A stretch of DNA of 64,000 bases from the NCBI GenBank assembly GCA_025058595.1, contig JANXEK010000006.1:1-64000 (forward strand). Reading direction: 5' to 3'. Below, in pieces: positions 10,967-20,147 of the stretch (its first letter is position 1; each line of letters begins with the position of its first letter). Position numbers and translations under genes: made by a program. The DNA comes from Candidatus Bathyarchaeota archaeon. GTDB lineage: Archaea; Thermoproteota; CALKCG01; B24; DRYS01. The notes under the pieces were generated by a model. It searched no databases. It saw only the letters and a list, made by a program, of their open reading frames with translations, and had not been told where the DNA came from.

Positions 10967-12190
10967 CTATTCTCCGTAACCTTTAACCATAGATACGAAA
11001 TCATCCATACCATCAGAGTAGACTGAGGCTACTAGCGTATCTCCGTCTTCTATAACGGTATCAGGTTTAGCTCTTATCCATCTCCCTCCTCTCATAACCG
11101 CGACAATCCATACACCCATACTACTCTGCTCACTCACTTCTCTCAGAGTTTTACCAGCTATAGGTGAACCTTCTGGAACTTCTATCTTAACTATCGTTTC
11201 ATCTGTTTCCTCTAGACTTCTCTTCAATACTGGGTGAAGTCCTCGACCTAAAATTAACGTGTTCGCTATCCTAGCCGCAGCATCAGCTATCTCTTCGATT
11301 ACTAGTGCCGTCCTTATCAATCCTAAAACGCCTTTCGTATTCTCTAACATAGGCTTCATAGATAATATGAAGAGTTCGAATTCCGTATGTTTTTCATCCA
11401 TATATTCCTCTAACACTAAAACCTCTTTTGCCAGCTCGTTGCTACTCAATAGTATGGATGAATATGCTAGATCTAACATAAGCTCAGATGTATCTTTAAG
11501 CTCTACAAACCTTCTAACAGCCTCTTCAAGCTCCTTCGTAGTGATACCTTCGATATCCGGATACTTGCATCTTAATTCCTCTCCCATCTCCTCGAACTCC
11601 TCTATACCCTTAGCAGTTCCTCTAGCGTATAGTACATCCCCCTCTACTATGACGTCATCCTCATCTGGATTTACTATCAAGTTCTTCCCCCTTCTTATAG
11701 CTATGATATCTACACCTACATCAGATATTAGCCTCGAGCTTCCTATCTTCATACCGGCTAGCTCCGAATCCACCCCCACTCTAACGCATGTAAGCTTCTC
11801 GCTTACACGGCTGAATGCCTCCCTTAATAACGGATGCACCTTAATCCCCCTAAGAGTGATTATCGCTAAATCTCCGGCTGCATCCGATATCTTATCGGTA
11901 GCCGATGCTATACTGAGGATCGGTAGTAGGTTTTCAGCATTTTTCACACTCCTACTTGCCGCCATACAGTTTATCTGTAGGAGTTGTACGAGATAATCCA
12001 TCCTCTCCTCTAACTCTAAGACTTCTTCTGCTAACTCTTTATCATCGAATAGTATGGATGAGTATGCTAGGTCTAACATAAGCTCAGATGTATCTTTAAG
12101 CTCTACTAAGAGCTCTCTAACGGGTATAGGTTTATAGGAGATCTTCTCCTCATCTTCATCGAAGGAGTTGAGTTCTGAGAGACGTTTCAA
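10967..12190 (-). CDS. Tandem PhoU-like / TrkA-C domain protein
   Basis: Two copies of (ELKDTSELMLDLAYSSIL...EEVLxLEExMD) each followed by a TrkA-C-like segment (AGMKIGSSRLISDVGVDIIAIRRG...; AGKTLREVSEQSSMGVWIVAVMRGG). Confidence 0.82.
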   Translation of the reverse strand: MKRLSELNSFDEDEEKISYKPIPVRELLVELKDTSELMLDLAYSSILFDDKELAEEVLELEERMDYLVQLLQINCMAASRSVKNAENLLPILSIASATDKISDAAGDLAIITLRGIKVHPLLREAFSRVSEKLTCVRVGVDSELAGMKIGSSRLISDVGVDIIAIRRGKNLIVNPDEDDVIVEGDVLYARGTAKGIEEFEEMGEELRCKYPDIEGITTKELEEAVRRFVELKDTSELMLDLAYSSILLSSNELAKEVLVLEEYMDEKHTEFELFILSMKPMLENTKGVLGLIRTALVIEEIADAAARIANTLILGRGLHPVLKRSLEETDETIVKIEVPEGSPIAGKTLREVSEQSSMGVWIVAVMRGGRWIRAKPDTVIEDGDTLVASVYSDGMDDFVSMVKGYGE

Positions 12191-12312
12191 TTTACCCTTT
12201 TCCTACTAAGAATTTTCGATCCCTCCTTCTAAATAAATTTTTAGGTTAGTCCTATGTCATTACGTCTGGGCTTTATCAGCTCTAAGTAGATAGTTTAGAG
12301 AGGATCGAGGAT

Positions 12313-13497
12313 ATGACGCGAAGGATAGACTTAGAGAATAGAGAGCTCAAAGTGTTTAAGGAAAGCCTGTTAGCTCTTCAAACAGCTTTAGGTGGTCTCC
12401 TCGCTGGTAGTATAGCTGCTTTTTGGATCTCCGTGTTAACGGCCTACTACTGGACTGTAATGCTCTACCCTATGATCATAAGCGTTAGGGGGGCTATCAA
12501 CGGCATCCTAAGCGGAAGGCTGAGTACAGGTCTTCATCTAAAACTTGTGAGTCCGAAGCTTAGAGGGAATACACAGTATTTTCATGCCATCTTAGCTGCT
12601 CTATTCACTACGACGATGTTTATGAGTATCCTAGGCGGCTTTATAATATTTCTACTCTCGCACATGTTTTACGGCGTGGAAGTGTATCTCCTCTTAGTGA
12701 TAGTATCCGTAGCCGTAGTATCCCAGTATGCTACCACTCTTATAACGGAGCCTTTAACATCGTTCTTCTCATTCATGCTTTATAGACGCGGGTTAGATCC
12801 AGATGTAGTGACCTACCCTATCTCATCTACTATGACGGATATAATAGCTACTTTCATGTATATTCTAACTTTGCTATCTATTAGAGGAGGATATACGTGG
12901 ATCCTGCTCCTGCTCACCGTAGTATTCATATCGACAACTATCTACATAGCTTTCATATTTAAGAGAGATAGGGATTATATGGAGGTTATACGTGAAACCA
13001 CCCTTACCATTTGTATAGTTTCGCTACTATCCTCCATTGGAGGGGTATTTCTATCTAGGGTTAGAGGTATCATCGAGGAGAAGCCTGGTATAGTAGTGGT
13101 CTACCCAGCTCTCATAGATACTATAGGAGATATAGGGGCGAGTTTCGGATCTATATGTACTACTAGGATCATACTAGGTCTGATCGAGCTGAAGATTAAA
13201 GGTGTCGTGAAGCTTTTATGGGAGATACTTCTGATAACATCCGCCGCCTTCATAATGTTCGTATTATACTCTATACTATCCTATGTAACCGGTGGAGGTT
13301 TCCTCTCAATCCTAGCTATAATCCTAACATTTCTTCTAGTCGCACCTATCGTTATCGTTTTCTCGTTCGTTATGGCGATAGTTACGTTTAGACTTGGGTT
13401 AAACCCAGATGACTTCGTAATACCGTTAGAAACAACGTTCACCGATACTATGCTAACCGTTATCTTGTCGTCAATTCTCTATATGATGATTGGATAG
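12313..13497 (+). CDS. MgtE/SLC41-type divalent cation transporter
   Basis: Two repeats of multi-TM segments with PxxxxTxxD-like signatures (YPISSTMTDIIAT, YPALIDTIGDIGAS, IPLETTFTDTMLT). Divergent from the PhoU/TrkA-C gene. Confidence 0.8.
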   Translation: MTRRIDLENRELKVFKESLLALQTALGGLLAGSIAAFWISVLTAYYWTVMLYPMIISVRGAINGILSGRLSTGLHLKLVSPKLRGNTQYFHAILAALFTTTMFMSILGGFIIFLLSHMFYGVEVYLLLVIVSVAVVSQYATTLITEPLTSFFSFMLYRRGLDPDVVTYPISSTMTDIIATFMYILTLLSIRGGYTWILLLLTVVFISTTIYIAFIFKRDRDYMEVIRETTLTICIVSLLSSIGGVFLSRVRGIIEEKPGIVVVYPALIDTIGDIGASFGSICTTRIILGLIELKIKGVVKLLWEILLITSAAFIMFVLYSILSYVTGGGFLSILAIILTFLLVAPIVIVFSFVMAIVTFRLGLNPDDFVIPLETTFTDTMLTVILSSILYMMIG

Positions 13498-13826
13498 AGT
13501 TCATATTCTCACGTATAGTTTAACCTTTAAATCTCGATTCTATATAGATAGACATATCTCGAGCTATCTTTAGAAGTAGGTATCATAATCTATAGTTCGG
13601 TAACTCTTCGAATTGACATCTTCAGCTTACCTAATCTGAAGATTTCATTAGATATGTAGTAGGAAGAATACTATGAATGGATCTGAAGGGAACGTTAATG
13701 GCTGATGTATGCAGATATTCATGGTTATACCATCAGGGGTACCGCTTTCTACCTTCATTTCGACCAAAGCTAGACTGAAGAGGGTTAAAGCTATAGATAT
13801 CCATGTACTCACTAGCTACGTAAGTC

Positions 13827-14960
13827 TTATGCTAATCCTAGCTCCTCGAATACGTAAACCCTAATATTCTGAGGCTTTCTAGCTACCTCCGCCATTCTAC
13901 GACCTACTATTACGTCGATCTTCTTCTTAAGAGCGAGATCTAGTATCCTCTGTGAGATTACCCCGTCGAATATTACTGCTCTAACGTTCTCGGTAGATTC
14001 GATTTTTTCGGCTAGCTGGCTTACAGATATCCTATCCAATACTTCACCCTTTTCGTTTAATAATAATCCTTCGAGTGTATCCTTTACATCAGAAGCAAAC
14101 TTCTTGAGAATATCTACGTTAAGCTCTACTCTACCTTTATAAGATTCTATAGGTGTTCTCCGTTCTAGCGCTTCTAAGATTTCCTTCGGGGTTAGATCTT
14201 CAACCTCCTTATCTGGCGGTGCTCTAGCTACGTAATCTATCTTTATACCCTTCTGTAGTAGTTCTTGTAGGATGAGATCGCCCGCTCTATCCCCATCGAG
14301 GAGAACTGTAACTTCCTTCTTAATCTTAGTTAGCTCTGCTACGGATTCAGGTATCTTTATACCTTCAATAGATATCACGTTCTCTACATTAGCTCTAAGC
14401 AGGTTTATCACGTCAGCACGTCCTTCGACGAGTATAAGCGTATCATCTTGAAGAGCTCTAGGACCCATAGGTATGCCCTCTTCACCGAACGGTATAACCT
14501 CAGTTTTACCCGATGCTATCCTCTCTAATTCTCTACGTATATTCTCTATCGTTGTAGCTGAATCTATATTCCAGTTCTGCAGGATCTCCTTAGCTCTTTT
14601 AACGATGAACTTACGTTTCTCCTCCCTGACATCCTCTATCCTATCCAGCTTCACTTCAGCTTTATACGGCCCTACCCTATCTATGCTTTCAAGTGAAGCA
14701 GCTATTAGAGCTACCGAAACTCTATCTAGCGATGTAGGTATCATGATTTCGCCTAGAGTCTTATTCTGCTTCTTCGAAAGCTTAATCTCTATCCTCCCTA
14801 TCCTTCCGTTCTTCTGAAGTTCTCGAAGATCTAGTTCAGCTCCAAAAAGTCCCTCTGTTTGACCGAAAACAGCCCCTACAACATCCGGTTTATCTACTAG
14901 CCCATCTACCTCGAACTTCGCGTAAACAACATATTTAAGAGATAAGCCTTGTTCACCCAT
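13827..14960 (-). CDS. dnaG: Archaeal DnaG (Toprim, primase-like)
   Basis: LILVEGRADVINLLRANVENVISIEG, VTVLLDGDRAGDLILQELL. Confidence 0.93.
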   Translation of the reverse strand: MGEQGLSLKYVVYAKFEVDGLVDKPDVVGAVFGQTEGLFGAELDLRELQKNGRIGRIEIKLSKKQNKTLGEIMIPTSLDRVSVALIAASLESIDRVGPYKAEVKLDRIEDVREEKRKFIVKRAKEILQNWNIDSATTIENIRRELERIASGKTEVIPFGEEGIPMGPRALQDDTLILVEGRADVINLLRANVENVISIEGIKIPESVAELTKIKKEVTVLLDGDRAGDLILQELLQKGIKIDYVARAPPDKEVEDLTPKEILEALERRTPIESYKGRVELNVDILKKFASDVKDTLEGLLLNEKGEVLDRISVSQLAEKIESTENVRAVIFDGVISQRILDLALKKKIDVIVGRRMAEVARKPQNIRVYVFEELGLA

Positions 14961-15251
14961 ATGCTACACCGATACGTTATAGATAGAGAGTGGAGACCCT
15001 GCTAAAAAATATTTTGATTCATCCATGGTAAAGATTGGAATTAGAGATTTCACCCTTAATAGTGTTCAGTGGAATCCTAGCTATACATTGAAATAGCTAT
15101 ATATCGATAAATTCTTCTATATAAATTTTAAGTGTTATTATAAATATTATTTCATCACTTATTACAATTAAATTTTCAATATATATATTTATAGAACAAT
15201 TTTAATCTAATTTAAATCGATTAGAAATAATGTTTTACTCGTTACCTAATC

Positions 15252-15354
15252 GGGGGCGGCTGTGTCCCCATACACTAACGGCTAGATATCATCGACCGGG
15301 TGCTCCACCCTGCTCCATCCAGTACTCTTCGTATGGGGCTTAATCTGCCGCCCC
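15252..15354 (+). ncRNA. Candidate structured RNA (or tyrS leader element); orientation inferred
   Basis: GC-rich block behind a very AT-rich stretch. Two nested perfect 8-bp helices: GGGGCGGC(15253-15260)/GCCGCCCC(15347-15354) and CCCCATAC(15266-15273)/GTATGGGG(15331-15338), plus inner hairpin GGGTG-CTC-CACCC (15298-15310). Confidence 0.5.
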
Positions 15355-15412
15355 AAGATAGAGTTATTAGACTCTTTTCTTAAATTAAGGTTTATCTTCG
15401 AGGGAGATCGTC

Positions 15413-16492
15413 GTGGATGTAGAGGATAAGCTTCGCTTAATTACTACTGGTTTAGAAGAGGTTATAACAGAGTCTAGGCTTAGATTTATGTTAGAGGAGG
15501 GTAGGAGACTTAGAGGTTATATCGGCGTAGAACCTTCAGGTTTATTTTCAATCGGATGGCTTATATGGGCTGAGAAGTTTAAGGAGCTAGTAGATGTAGG
15601 CGTAGATATGGTTCTGTTAGAGGCGACATGGCACGCGTGGATAAACGATAAGCTTGGAGGAGATCTTGGAAATATCAGGATCTGTGCGGAGTATATAGAG
15701 CATTGTCTTAGAGCTATAGGCGTAGATATAGGTAGAGTCGAACTGGTTAAAGCAGATAGTATGGTTGGGTATCCAGATTACTGGGCTTTAGTATTGAAAG
15801 TCGCTAAGAATCTAAGTTTAGCTAGGGTTAAGAGAGCTATAACTATAATGGGTAGGAGATCCAGCGAAGCACGTATGGATTTCTCGAAGCTTATATATCC
15901 ATGCATGCAGGTAGCAGATATATTCTATCTCAACCTAGATCTATGTCTAGGCGGTATGGATCAGAGGAGGGCTCATGTACTAGCTATAGAGATTGCTGAG
16001 AAGCTAGGTTATAGAAAGCCTGTAGCGTTACATACCCCTCTGCTTATAGGTCTATCAGGTATAGGTAGGATGGATGTAACGAGTATAAGCGAAGAGGATT
16101 GGATCTCTGTTAAGATGAGTAAATCGAAGCCTGAAACCTGCATTTTCATCCATGACGATGAAGATACTATAAGGAGTAAGATTAGAAAAGCGTATTGTCC
16201 ACCGAAGGATGTTCGAGGCAATCCTATAACCGAGATCTGTAGACTGCTACTCTTTAGGAGAGATGGATATAGGCTTAGGGTAGAAAGGAGGAATGCCATG
16301 TATTTAGAGATCGAATCATATGGAGAGCTTGAATCTCTATACGTTAAGGGCGAGATTCATCCGTTAGATTTAAAGGAAGCCGTAGCTGAAGCTTTAGCAG
16401 AAAAACTTAAACCTATCAGAGATTACTTCAATAGGAACAGTAGTGCCTACAAGCTTCTTAAGGTGTTAGAGAACATGACTGTGACGAGGTGA
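15413..16492 (+). CDS. tyrS: Tyrosyl-tRNA synthetase, archaeal type
   Basis: GVEPSG, LLEATWHAWINDKLGG, YPCMQVADIFYL, GGMDQRRAH, KMSKSKP, RKAYCPP. GTG start. Confidence 0.88.
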   Translation: MDVEDKLRLITTGLEEVITESRLRFMLEEGRRLRGYIGVEPSGLFSIGWLIWAEKFKELVDVGVDMVLLEATWHAWINDKLGGDLGNIRICAEYIEHCLRAIGVDIGRVELVKADSMVGYPDYWALVLKVAKNLSLARVKRAITIMGRRSSEARMDFSKLIYPCMQVADIFYLNLDLCLGGMDQRRAHVLAIEIAEKLGYRKPVALHTPLLIGLSGIGRMDVTSISEEDWISVKMSKSKPETCIFIHDDEDTIRSKIRKAYCPPKDVRGNPITEICRLLLFRRDGYRLRVERRNAMYLEIESYGELESLYVKGEIHPLDLKEAVAEALAEKLKPIRDYFNRNSSAYKLLKVLENMTVTR

Positions 16493-16510
16493 AGATCTCT
16501 GAATCGATGT

Positions 16511-16891
16511 ATGATGGAATGCTACGAGGAGGCCTATAAAATTTTAAGGGAGATGAAATCATACTGTAGCGATAAGATTTTGATAGTCGAAGGTACTAAG
16601 GATCGTGAAGCTCTTGAAGCTATCGGTTTAAACCTTAACATCCTGGTTATTAAAAACGGTGATAGCTTAGAGAGGATGATCGAAAGATTGGAAGGTGTAG
16701 ATGAGGTGATCATCCTTACAGATTTCGATCCTCAGGGTGTAGAATTAGCGTATAAGATAATGAGTAGACTCGAATCGGTAGGTGTTAAAGTTAACCTAAC
16801 ATACTGGCTTAAGCTTAGAAATCTTTTGAAGCGTGAAATCAAAGATATAGAGGGGTTGAGGAAGCTCCTCGAAATTTTACCATCCATATGA
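16511..16891 (+). CDS. Stand-alone small Toprim domain protein
   Basis: KILIVEGTKDREALEAIG ... EVIILTDFDPQGVELAYKI. Confidence 0.82.
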   Translation: MMECYEEAYKILREMKSYCSDKILIVEGTKDREALEAIGLNLNILVIKNGDSLERMIERLEGVDEVIILTDFDPQGVELAYKIMSRLESVGVKVNLTYWLKLRNLLKREIKDIEGLRKLLEILPSI

Positions 16892-16942
16892 TGAATCCGG
16901 AGTTTTCGGGGAAACGTATATCTAGATAAGGCTGTTAGGTAT

Positions 16943-17242
16943 ATGATTTGGACGGGGATGATCGTAGTTATTAAGAGGGATGGTAGAAGAGAGGAGTTTA
17001 TACCTGAGAAGATAGTTGTCAGTTGTCTAAAATCCGGTGCGTCTATAGATGCAGCTCGGAGGATAGCTAAAATCGTGGAGGGTAGAATACTGGACGGAGG
17101 CTTAACGGAGGTTTCAGCTAAAGAGCTGACGAAGATGGTTTTAGATCTATTGAAAAGGGAGAATGAGGAATGGTATAGAAACTGGATAGTATTCGATAAG
17201 GCTGTTAAGAGGAGGGCTACCGAAGAGGAGCTTAAAACTTAG
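16943..17242 (+). CDS. Stand-alone ATP-cone domain protein
   Basis: VVIKRDGRREEFIPEKIVVSCLKSGASIDAARRIAKIVEGRI...; start may be internal (MIVVIKRDGR). Confidence 0.8.
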   Translation: MIWTGMIVVIKRDGRREEFIPEKIVVSCLKSGASIDAARRIAKIVEGRILDGGLTEVSAKELTKMVLDLLKRENEEWYRNWIVFDKAVKRRATEEELKT

Positions 17243-17288
17243 AAAAGTTATGTGAGCGATTAGGTTAGGTTTAGATACGGTAAATGCT

Positions 17289-17975
17289 ATGTCCTATAGC
17301 TTAGAATCGATTATACACGAAGTTAAGGATCGTCTTAAGATACCTCTAGAATTATACGTCAAAATAGCTTCATACGTTAGAGATATGCTTGGTCTCGATA
17401 CAGCTGGTCATGGATGGCTTCATGTCGAGAGAGTCTGTAGATCAGCTATTAGGATAGCATCGATCGAAGGTGGCGATCTAGATACGATCTTACTAGCAGC
17501 TTTACTCCATGATATAGCTATCCTTAGGGAGGTATACGAGGGTATTGATCACGCGGAGGAGGGAGCTAAGATAGCTTGTTCGGTTCTAGAAGATCTAGGT
17601 ATCCCTAGCGATATTATAGAGAAGGTTGTTTACGCTATAAGAGTTCATAGGTTTGGAGCTAGTATAACCCCTGGTACCATAGAAGCTTGTATACTCCAGG
17701 ATGCCGATAGGTTGGATGCGTTAGGAGCTATAGGTGTAGCTAGAGCGTTCGCTTACGGCGGGTTCAGGAGTCTACCTATGTATCTTCCAGGTGAGAAGCC
17801 GAGTGCATATGATCCGTTCAAACTTAAATCCACCTTTACACATTTCCATGAGAAGCTCCTCAAGTTGAAGGATTACATGAATACAGAAACTGCTAGAAAG
17901 ATAGCTGAAGATAGACATAGATTTATACTAATTTTCCTAGAGAGATTTCTAGATGAAGTTGAAGGGAGAGTTTAA
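17289..17975 (+). CDS. HD-domain hydrolase
   Basis: HGWLHVERVCRSAI...LAALLHDIAI...IDHAEEGAKIA...LQDADRLDALGAIG. Confidence 0.88.
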   Translation: MSYSLESIIHEVKDRLKIPLELYVKIASYVRDMLGLDTAGHGWLHVERVCRSAIRIASIEGGDLDTILLAALLHDIAILREVYEGIDHAEEGAKIACSVLEDLGIPSDIIEKVVYAIRVHRFGASITPGTIEACILQDADRLDALGAIGVARAFAYGGFRSLPMYLPGEKPSAYDPFKLKSTFTHFHEKLLKLKDYMNTETARKIAEDRHRFILIFLERFLDEVEGRV

Positions 17976-17977
17976 CG

Positions 17978-18766
17978 ATGCTCAAACTTATAGGGTTAGG
18001 GTTGAACGTATATGGCATAACGCTTGAAGGTTTAATCGAAGCTAGATCGAGCGATAAGGTATACGTAGAATTATATACAAGTATCATACCTGGTCTAACC
18101 TTAGATATCCTTAAGGGGGTTATCGGTAAAGAGTTAAACTTACTTAAACGTAGGGATCTTGAAGATGGATATGAACGTATTATCGAGGAAGCTGGTAGGT
18201 GTGACATCGCGTTATTAACCCCCGGCGACCCGCTTATAGCTACCACTCATATGTCCCTAGTGATTGAAGCATATAAGAGAGGTATACCTGTAAAGGTAGT
18301 TAATTCTGCTTCGATAATCTCCGCTATTTCGAGTGCTACAGGCTTGCATATATATAATTTCGGCAGAATAGTAACTTTAACCAAGGTTAGAGGCGGAGCT
18401 CTTCCTCTAACTGTTTACGAAGTTGTCGAGGATAACCTGAGTAGAGGTCTGCATACATTAATACTCTTAGATCTTGACGTGGAGGAAGGATATTGGGTGA
18501 GTATAGGTGAAGCCGTAGAGATCCTCGAGATTATGGAGGCTAGGATGGGTAGATCTGTTTTCGGTAGCGATAGGTTAGTAGTAGGTGTTGCTAGGGTTGG
18601 ATCCACGGATTTTATCGTTAAAGCTGATAGGTTATCTAAGATTAAGTATTACGACTTCGGAGGTCCACCACATAGTTTAGTTGTACCTGGTAGGTTACAT
18701 TTCATGGAGGTTGAGGCGCTGCTATGCCTCGCAGAAGCACCCCGGGATCTTCTGAGGAAGAGTTAA
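17978..18766 (+). CDS. dph5: Diphthine synthase (EF2 diphthamide biosynthesis)
   Basis: MLKLIGLGLNVYGITLEGL, LLTPGDPLIATTH, GLHIYNFGRIVTL, HSLVVPGRLHFMEVEAL. Confidence 0.94.
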   Translation: MLKLIGLGLNVYGITLEGLIEARSSDKVYVELYTSIIPGLTLDILKGVIGKELNLLKRRDLEDGYERIIEEAGRCDIALLTPGDPLIATTHMSLVIEAYKRGIPVKVVNSASIISAISSATGLHIYNFGRIVTLTKVRGGALPLTVYEVVEDNLSRGLHTLILLDLDVEEGYWVSIGEAVEILEIMEARMGRSVFGSDRLVVGVARVGSTDFIVKADRLSKIKYYDFGGPPHSLVVPGRLHFMEVEALLCLAEAPRDLLRKS

Positions 18767-19014
18767 AGGTGAGAGTTTTAAGGTATATACAGGGTATGTA
18801 TAGAGTTCTATCAGAAGCTAAGTTTACGGAGGTTCCTGTCACTATCTCCCCGTCAGAGGTTAAGATGCTAATCGACTGGGTTAAAAGTTATGTAGAGGAT
18901 TCAAGAGCGTTCCTAGATAGAGGGGATGTAGCTTCGAGTTTAGTAGCTGTATGCTATGCAGAAGGGATTATGGAAGCTTTAAGGCTCCTTAAGTTAGCCG
19001 AATTCGAATGGTGA
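18724..19014 (+). CDS. DUF357-family protein
   Basis: Short helical archaeal protein: SEVKMLIDWVKSYVEDSRAFLDRGDVASSLVAVCYAEGIMEALRLL. Overlaps dph5; start may be downstream. Confidence 0.75.
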   Translation: MPRRSTPGSSEEELKVRVLRYIQGMYRVLSEAKFTEVPVTISPSEVKMLIDWVKSYVEDSRAFLDRGDVASSLVAVCYAEGIMEALRLLKLAEFEW

Positions 19015-19021
19015 AGATAAG

Positions 19022-19468
19022 ATGGGTAAGAAGGTAATAGCATCCGGGGTTTTCGATATAATCCATATGGGACACGTATATTTTCTAAGGAAAGCTAAAG
19101 AGATCGCAGGTTATGATGGAGAGCTTATAGTGGTAGTTGCTAGGGATTCTACTGTGAAAGCTAAGAGTGGTAGATCGCCTGTGATACCGGAGGAGGAGAG
19201 ACGTACTATAGTAGAGGAATTGAAACCAGTAGATCGAGCTATCCTTGGCTATGAACCGCCTTCGATTCGAAGAGTAATCGAAGAATATCGACCTGATGTT
19301 ATAGTATTAGGATATGATCAGGATGAAATCGAAGAGGAGGTTAGGAAGGCTATAGCTGATTTAAACGTTAAAATCGAACTTATTAGGATAGATAAATTCA
19401 AACATTCTAGCGTATCGAGTTCTACGGATATCAGAGGAAAACTTGAATTATACAGAGGTGATAAGTGA
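19022..19468 (+). CDS. ribL: FAD synthetase, archaeal RibL type
   Basis: ASGVFDIIHMGHVYFLRKAKEIAG, VVARD, LGYDQDE. Confidence 0.85.
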   Translation: MGKKVIASGVFDIIHMGHVYFLRKAKEIAGYDGELIVVVARDSTVKAKSGRSPVIPEEERRTIVEELKPVDRAILGYEPPSIRRVIEEYRPDVIVLGYDQDEIEEEVRKAIADLNVKIELIRIDKFKHSSVSSSTDIRGKLELYRGDK

Positions 19469-20147
19469 AGTGGTAGACAATAGAAGGATGAAACCCTTAT
19501 ATCTATTAGCTTTAATCAAGCTTACAGAATTAGGTGCTCATAGAAAATTCATAGAGATCTCTACGAGAAGGTTAGGCTCTATTTTAGGATTGAGCCAGCA
19601 ATCCGCTTCCAGACTTTTAAGGAGACTCGAGGAGGAGAAGCTAATAGAGAGGGATAAAAGCTTCAAGAGCAGTAGGGTTAAGGTGACTATGGAGGGATTT
19701 GTCCCCATTATAGATCTATACAATATGCTTAAAAATATCCTAGAAAAGCCAACCATACTAGTGTTCCGCGGTACAGTCTTCTCAGGTCTAGGTGAGGGGG
19801 CATACTACGTTAAAGTATATTCTAAGTTTTTCCTGGAGAAGCTAGGCTTCATACCGTATCCAGGTACCTTGAATGTGAAACTTAAAAGCTTGGACGATAT
19901 TAAGATCGCTAGAAGCATACTTATGCTTCCAGGCATTAACATTAAAGGGTTTAGTAACGATAGTAGGAGTTATGGTGATGTTAAATGTTATAAAGCATAC
20001 CTTAGAGGTGAAGAGGTATACATTGTATTCCCTGAGAGAACGCATTATGGGGCGGATGTAATCGAAATAATCTCTGCTGAGAATATTCGTGAGAAGCTTA
20101 AACTTAGAGATGGTGACATCGTAGATGTCGAAGTTCCAGTATCCTAG
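19443..20147 (+). CDS. ribK: CTP-dependent riboflavin kinase with N-terminal winged HTH
   Basis: LGLSQQSASRLLRRLEEEKLI HTH; then GEGAYYVKVYSKFFLEKLGFIPYPGTLNVKL. Confidence 0.9.
   Translation: MNYTEVISEVVDNRRMKPLYLLALIKLTELGAHRKFIEISTRRLGSILGLSQQSASRLLRRLEEEKLIERDKSFKSSRVKVTMEGFVPIIDLYNMLKNILEKPTILVFRGTVFSGLGEGAYYVKVYSKFFLEKLGFIPYPGTLNVKLKSLDDIKIARSILMLPGINIKGFSNDSRSYGDVKCYKAYLRGEEVYIVFPERTHYGADVIEIISAENIREKLKLRDGDIVDVEVPVS

Noticed and set aside
11259-11996. 245-aa antisense ORF opposite the PhoU/TrkA-C gene
   Set aside because: Ser/Ile/Leu-rich low-complexity translation typical of the mirror strand of a coding gene; the sense strand has recognised domains.
15252-15354. tRNA, 5S rRNA or SRP RNA identity for the structured block
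   Set aside because: No T-loop TTCRANY, no 5S CGAAC-type motifs, far too short for SRP, so left as unclassified candidate RNA.
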